64,000 nt of DNA, taken from Nonomuraea sp. PA05. GTDB lineage: Bacteria > Actinomycetota > Actinomycetes > Streptosporangiales > Streptosporangiaceae. Under the pieces are notes generated by a model. That model saw only the letters and a list, made by a program, of their open reading frames with translations. It had not been told where the DNA came from and searched no databases. The stretch spans positions 1 through 64,000 of the forward strand of contig NZ_VSEY01000011.1 of NCBI RefSeq assembly GCF_008086045.1. Reading direction: 5' to 3'. Position numbers and translations under genes: made by a program. Shown here in pieces: positions 60,290-64,000 of this stretch. Within the stretch, counting starts at the first letter, position 1. Each line of letters opens with the position of its first letter.

Positions 60290-62708
60290 CCGCACCCCCT
60301 CGCCCCCGCACCTCGACGGGGGTGACGAGCCGCCGGTCGTGGCCGACGTGCCTGGACGGGCCGGTCAATCGTACGACGCCGCGGCACGGCAGTTCGGCCG
60401 CCGACGTACCGGCGAGGACCTCGATCTCGCCCGGCTCGACGACGCGGCGCAGGTCGCGTCCGGTGAAGGCGGTGCGGTCGGCGTGCACGTGGAAGCGCAC
60501 GCCGGCGCTCTCCCCCGGTTCCAGCCGCACCCGCGCGTACCCGGTGAGCTGCCGCACGGGCCTGGTCACCTGGGCGAGGACGTCGTGCAGGTAGAGCTGG
60601 ACGACCTCCTCCCCGGCACGGGCGCCGGTGTTGCGGACGGTGACCGTCGCGGCGAACTCGCCGTCGGTGGGCACCTCGTCGTGGCTCAGGCGCAGGTCCG
60701 TGACCTCGAAGGTGGTGTACGAGGCGCCGTGGCCGAAGGGGTACAGCGGCGTCGGGTCGAGGTTGCTGATGCCGTGGCTGTCGGTGCCGAGCGGCGGCTG
60801 CAGGTAGGTGCCGGGCTGGCCGCCGGGGCCGCGCGGGATCTGCACGGGCAGCCGTCCCACGGGCTGGACGCGGCCGGACAGCACGCCGGCGATGGCCGCG
60901 CCGCCCTCCTCGCCGGGCATGAACGCCTGGACGAGCGCGGCGGCGTACGCGTGCACCTCGCCCAGCGCGTACGGGCGGCCGGAGACGACGACCACGACCA
61001 GCGGCGTGCCGGTGGCGGCCAGCTCGGCGAGCAGGTCGGCCTGGACGCCGGGCAGCCGCAGGTCGTCGGCGTCGCAGCCCTCGCCCGACGTGCCCTGGCC
61101 GAACAGGCCCGCCAGGTCGCCGACCACGGCCACGCACACGTCCGCGTCGCGGGCGGCGGCGATCGCGTCGGCGAAGCCGGAGCGGTCCTCGCCGCGGACG
61201 TCGCAGCCCTTGGCGTAGCGGATCTCGGTGCCGGGGAGTTCGGCGGTGAGCGCGTCGAGCACGGTGGGCGCCTCGATGCCCAGGCCGAGGCCGGGGTGGC
61301 GGGGCAGGACGTGGTTGGGGAAGGCGTAGCAGCCCATGAACGTGCGGGCGTCGTGCGCCGCCGGTCCGACCAGCGCCACCACCCGCTCTTCCATCGGGTC
61401 CGAGCCGCCCAGCGGCAGCACGTTCCCGGCTTCCAGCAGCACGATCGACCGCTCGGCCAGCTCCCTGGCCAGATCCCGGTTGGCGGGCGAGTCGAGGTCC
61501 ACGGACCCGGCCCCGGCGACCGACCCCTCAGGCGTCCAATCGGGATCGAGCAGCCCGAGCTCCACCTTCTGCGTGAGCAGCCGCCGCACCGCCCGGTCCA
61601 CGACCGCCTCGGACAGCTCCCCGCGCCGCACCCGCTCGGCCAGGTGCTGCCCGAAGCCCAGCGTGTCGGGCAGCTCGACGTCGATCCCTGCGCCGAGCGC
61701 CAGCACGCCGGCCTCCTCCGGATCGGCGGCGACCAGGTGCATGGTGGCCAGGAACGGGACGGCCCAGTAGTCGGAGACGACGGTCCCGGTGAAGCCCCAC
61801 TCCTCGCGCAGCACCTCGGTCAGCAGCCACGGGTCGGCCCCCGCGGGCACGCCGTCCACGTCGGAGTAGGAGTTCATGACGGACCGGGCCCCGCCGAGCG
61901 CGATGGCGGTCTCGAACGACGGCAGGATCATGTCCGTCAGCTCGCGCCGCCCCATCGGTACGGGCCCGTGGTTGCGGGCGGCGCGCGAGGCGGAGTAGCC
62001 GGCGAAGTGCTTGAGGGTGGCGATGATCCCGGCGCTCTCCAGCCCGCGCACGTAGGCGGCGCCGAGGGTGGCGACGACGTACGGGTCCTCGCCCATGGTC
62101 TCCTCGACCCGCCCCCACCGGTAGTCGCGCACCACGTCGAGCACCGGGGACAGCCCCTGGTGCGCGCCCACGGCCCGCATGTCGCGGCCGATCGCGGCCG
62201 CCATCCGCTCGACCAGCTCCGGGTCGAAGGTGGCCGCCCAGGCGATGGCCGCCGGGTAGACGGTGGCGCCGTACGCGGTGAAGCCGGTCAGGCACTCCTC
62301 GTGCACGATCGCGGGGATGCCGAGCCTGGACGCCGCGACGACGGCGCGCTGCAGGCGGACGACCTCGGCCGCGCCCTCAGCCGGGGTGACGGGGGCGCTG
62401 CCGTGCACGCGGGTGAGGTGGCCGAGCCCGTGGCGGACGGCCTCGTCCAGCGGAACGGTGCCGGAGGCGGCGAACACGTCCTGCATGGGCGCCACGTTCA
62501 GCGACTCGGCGCCGGGCTCCGGCCCCGGGCCGCCGCCGGCGGCCGGGCTCATGTCGTTGCCGAACCACCGGCTGCCGAGCTGCCCGACCTTCTCCTCCAG
62601 CGTCATCTCCGCAAGGATGGCTTCGACTCGGTCGGTCACGGCGAGCGCCAGGTCCTGCCACGGGCGGACCGCCCGCTCCGCCGTCGGGGTCCGATCAAGA
62701 GCCGTCAT
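60273..62708 (-). CDS. Glycoside hydrolase family 3 (beta-glucosidase/beta-xylosidase)
   Basis: An 811-residue cytoplasmic GH3 (no signal peptide). The N-terminal barrel has KHFAGYSA (residue 233), and the nucleophile Asp is in VVSDYWAV (313). The alpha/beta sandwich starts near LLEAGNVLPLGG, and a fibronectin-III-like domain ends the protein (YPFGHGASYTTFEVTDLRLS onward). It would split imported oligosaccharides. AAGGAG precedes ATG 62708. Co-transcribed with LacI; divergent from an ABC binding-protein gene. The locus resembles bxlREFGA. Confidence 0.9.
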   Translation of the reverse strand: MTALDRTPTAERAVRPWQDLALAVTDRVEAILAEMTLEEKVGQLGSRWFGNDMSPAAGGGPGPEPGAESLNVAPMQDVFAASGTVPLDEAVRHGLGHLTRVHGSAPVTPAEGAAEVVRLQRAVVAASRLGIPAIVHEECLTGFTAYGATVYPAAIAWAATFDPELVERMAAAIGRDMRAVGAHQGLSPVLDVVRDYRWGRVEETMGEDPYVVATLGAAYVRGLESAGIIATLKHFAGYSASRAARNHGPVPMGRRELTDMILPSFETAIALGGARSVMNSYSDVDGVPAGADPWLLTEVLREEWGFTGTVVSDYWAVPFLATMHLVAADPEEAGVLALGAGIDVELPDTLGFGQHLAERVRRGELSEAVVDRAVRRLLTQKVELGLLDPDWTPEGSVAGAGSVDLDSPANRDLARELAERSIVLLEAGNVLPLGGSDPMEERVVALVGPAAHDARTFMGCYAFPNHVLPRHPGLGLGIEAPTVLDALTAELPGTEIRYAKGCDVRGEDRSGFADAIAAARDADVCVAVVGDLAGLFGQGTSGEGCDADDLRLPGVQADLLAELAATGTPLVVVVVSGRPYALGEVHAYAAALVQAFMPGEEGGAAIAGVLSGRVQPVGRLPVQIPRGPGGQPGTYLQPPLGTDSHGISNLDPTPLYPFGHGASYTTFEVTDLRLSHDEVPTDGEFAATVTVRNTGARAGEEVVQLYLHDVLAQVTRPVRQLTGYARVRLEPGESAGVRFHVHADRTAFTGRDLRRVVEPGEIEVLAGTSAAELPCRGVVRLTGPSRHVGHDRRLVTPVEVRGRGGADAVQS

Positions 62709-62749
62709 CTACTGCGCTCCTTAAAGAGGTGCGGTACTGCCGTAAGTTT

Positions 62750-62763
62750 TCGAAATGTTTCGA
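62750..62763. promoter_or_regulatory. LacI operator candidate 1 (GH3 side)
   Basis: TCGAAATGTTTCGA has perfect six-base arms with a TG spacer, 42 bases upstream of the GH3 start. CGAA-N-TTCG-like boxes are the sites recognised by BxlR-type LacI regulators. Confidence 0.7.
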
Positions 62764-62881
62764 CACCGGTGGGCGGCCCCGCGCGAAACCCTCCACCCCA
62801 TCACGGACCAGGTGAGGGTAGGCGGAAGTTACCTTACACGTGAGCTTCAGGAAATCCAGGGGTTTCCTGATCGACAAGGTC

Positions 62882-62910
62882 TTGACACCTTTATTGCCGA
62901 AATCTAGATT
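62882..62910 (+). promoter_or_regulatory. Sigma-70-like promoter for the binding-protein gene
   Basis: TTGACA at 62882-62887 and TAGATT at 62905-62910 with a 17-base spacer fit the housekeeping consensus. Transcription would start near 62917, just before the second operator. Confidence 0.6.
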
Positions 62911-62929
62911 GGCGAACCCCGCGGTCATG

Positions 62930-62944
62930 TCGAAAATGTTTCGA
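62930..62944. promoter_or_regulatory. LacI operator candidate 2 (transporter side)
   Basis: TCGAAAATGTTTCGA lies just downstream of the predicted start point, so binding would block transcription of the ABC operon. It matches operator 1 except for one extra A. Confidence 0.7.
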
Positions 62945-63070
62945 TGAGCTGACTTTAGGAGGAGTGGAAAGTGGCGTCGGGACGACGCCGATCCACGACC
63001 GCCGGCCATCGCATGCAGTGATCAACGAGCCGCGACCCCCAGCCCGCGGCATACGAGTACGGAGATCAGC

Positions 63071-64000
63071 GTGGAGTCCAGGACAACCTCTCGCCGCAAC
63101 TTCCTCAGCCTCGTCTCCATGGGCGTCCCCCTAGGAGCAGCACTCGCCGCCTGCGGCGGCACAGGACCCACCCAGACCGGCGCCGGGGGCGGCACCGGGA
63201 ACGCGACCGCCAGCGGCGGTGGCGGCGGCAGCAGTGCCACGTACTGGTACCTGTCGACGCAGCCCCAGGAGGGCGTGCGCACCAGGACCATGGAGCGGCA
63301 CAACCAGGCCAACCCGAACGGCAAGATCGAGGGCACGACGTTCCAGAACGACGCGTTCAAGACGAAGATCAAGACGGCCATCGGCGCCGGCCAGGCGCCG
63401 ACGCTGATCTGGGGCTGGGGCGGCGGCACGCTGCGCAGCTACGTGCAGGCGGGCCAGGTCGAGGACCTGACCTCCTGGTTCGACCAGAACGCCGCCGTGA
63501 AGGACAAGCTGTTCCCGTCGGCCTTCGGCGCGGCCACCATCGACGGCAAGATCTACGCGATGCCGTGCGAGACCCTGCAGCCCATCGTCCTGTACTACGA
63601 CAAGCGCTCGTTCGAGAAGATCGGCGCGCAGCCGCCCCAGACGTGGGGCGACATCATGGACCTGGTGCCCAAGTTCAACGCCAAGGGCATCGCGCCGTTC
63701 TCCCTCGGCGGCCAGTCGCGCTGGACGAACATGATGTGGCTGGAGTTCCTCTTCGACCGCCTGGGCGGCCCCGAGGTGTTCCAGGCCGTGTTCGACGGCG
63801 AGAAGGACGCCTGGAACAACCCGCTCGCGATCCAGGCCCTGGGCGAGGTGCAGAAGCTGGTCAAGGCGGACGGGTTCGTCAAGGGCTTCTCCTCGATCAC
63901 CGCCGACTCCAACGCCGACCAGGCGCTGCTCTACACGGGCAAGGCCGCGATGATGCTGCACGGCGGCTGGACGTACGGCAGCATGTCGACCGACGGCGGC
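63071..64000 (+). CDS. Tat-exported sugar-binding lipoprotein of an ABC transporter (partial)
   Basis: Open from GTG 63071 to the right edge (310 codons, no stop), so the C-terminus is missing. The N-terminus TSRRNFLSLVSMGVPLGAALAAC combines a twin-arginine motif with a lipobox Cys, followed by a Gly/Ala/Ser-rich tether. The mature protein is a family 1 solute-binding protein: YWYLSTQPQEGVRTRTMERH, TLIWGWGGGTLRSYV, DGKIYAMPCETLQPIVLYYD and FSLGGQSRWTNMMWLEFLFD. Permease genes are expected beyond the window. Its promoter and operator are upstream. Confidence 0.9.
   Translation, partial: MESRTTSRRNFLSLVSMGVPLGAALAACGGTGPTQTGAGGGTGNATASGGGGGSSATYWYLSTQPQEGVRTRTMERHNQANPNGKIEGTTFQNDAFKTKIKTAIGAGQAPTLIWGWGGGTLRSYVQAGQVEDLTSWFDQNAAVKDKLFPSAFGAATIDGKIYAMPCETLQPIVLYYDKRSFEKIGAQPPQTWGDIMDLVPKFNAKGIAPFSLGGQSRWTNMMWLEFLFDRLGGPEVFQAVFDGEKDAWNNPLAIQALGEVQKLVKADGFVKGFSSITADSNADQALLYTGKAAMMLHGGWTYGSMSTDGG

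Overview
Organism. The window is very GC-rich (roughly 70% by eye), uses GTG and TTG starts freely, and packs genes with GTGA or ATGA stop/start overlaps. Its gene content is that of a filamentous actinomycete: SARP/AfsR regulators, DUF3152, a CAP-domain exoprotein, a Ser/Thr kinase with Pro-rich linker, CUT-type sugar ABC transporters without their own ATPase, and actinobacterial GH4, GH2 and GH3 enzymes. I infer a Streptosporangiaceae-type genome such as Nonomuraea; no rRNA or marker gene in the window proves this. No tRNA, rRNA, prophage or CRISPR array was seen. Layout. 1-7.6 kb: a broken start tail, a 35-base C tract, a thioesterase, a decayed epoxide hydrolase, a PemK/MazF-like gene, a VOC protein, a SUKH protein, a frameshifted aminoglycoside phosphotransferase-like gene, a membrane protein, and a divergent MarR-SDR pair. 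7.6-17.6 kb: a sugar locus with a GH4 6-phospho-glycosidase and DeoR regulator facing a PfkB kinase, an ABC importer (one lipoprotein, two permeases) and a large secreted PIG-L deacetylase. 17.9-26.3 kb: accessory genes (CAP protein, S9 peptidase, MerR, M43 protease, TetR, SARP, small secreted protein). 26.3-29 kb: an unknown gene beside a decayed IS607-family element (serine recombinase plus TnpB). 29-35 kb: FAD oxidoreductase, DUF3152 lipoprotein, TetR/SDR pair, MBL hydrolase, pirin. 35-48.8 kb: a five-gene operon (PA14-GH2 enzyme, then YtfQ-, YtfR-, YtfT- and YjfF-like transporter), two inverted paralogous secreted beta-propeller proteins, a DeoR regulator and an orphan sugar ATPase; this looks like a galactofuranoside or related glycan scavenging system. 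48.8-59.3 kb: a glycosyltransferase, CDGSH protein, methyltransferase and haem-oxygenase-like diiron protein, then a coiled-coil exoprotein, a Ser/Thr kinase, a flavin monooxygenase and a 995-residue AfsR-type regulator. 59.3-64 kb: LacI and GH3 genes facing a Tat-lipoprotein sugar-binding protein that runs off the right edge, with TCGAAA/TTTCGA operators, resembling bxl-type xylo-oligosaccharide loci. Unusual themes. (1) Minisatellites of 11-39 bp period sit at many gene ends and inside several genes. At three loci the first copy is the 3' end of a gene with its stop codon; elsewhere whole-codon arrays expand proteins. (2) The IS607 element carries 17 CTCGAG hexamers in about 1.5 kb in all reading frames, against about three in the rest of the window. 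(3) Several regulatory palindromes are clear enough to assign to an adjacent regulator, and one hairpin hides a ribosome binding site.
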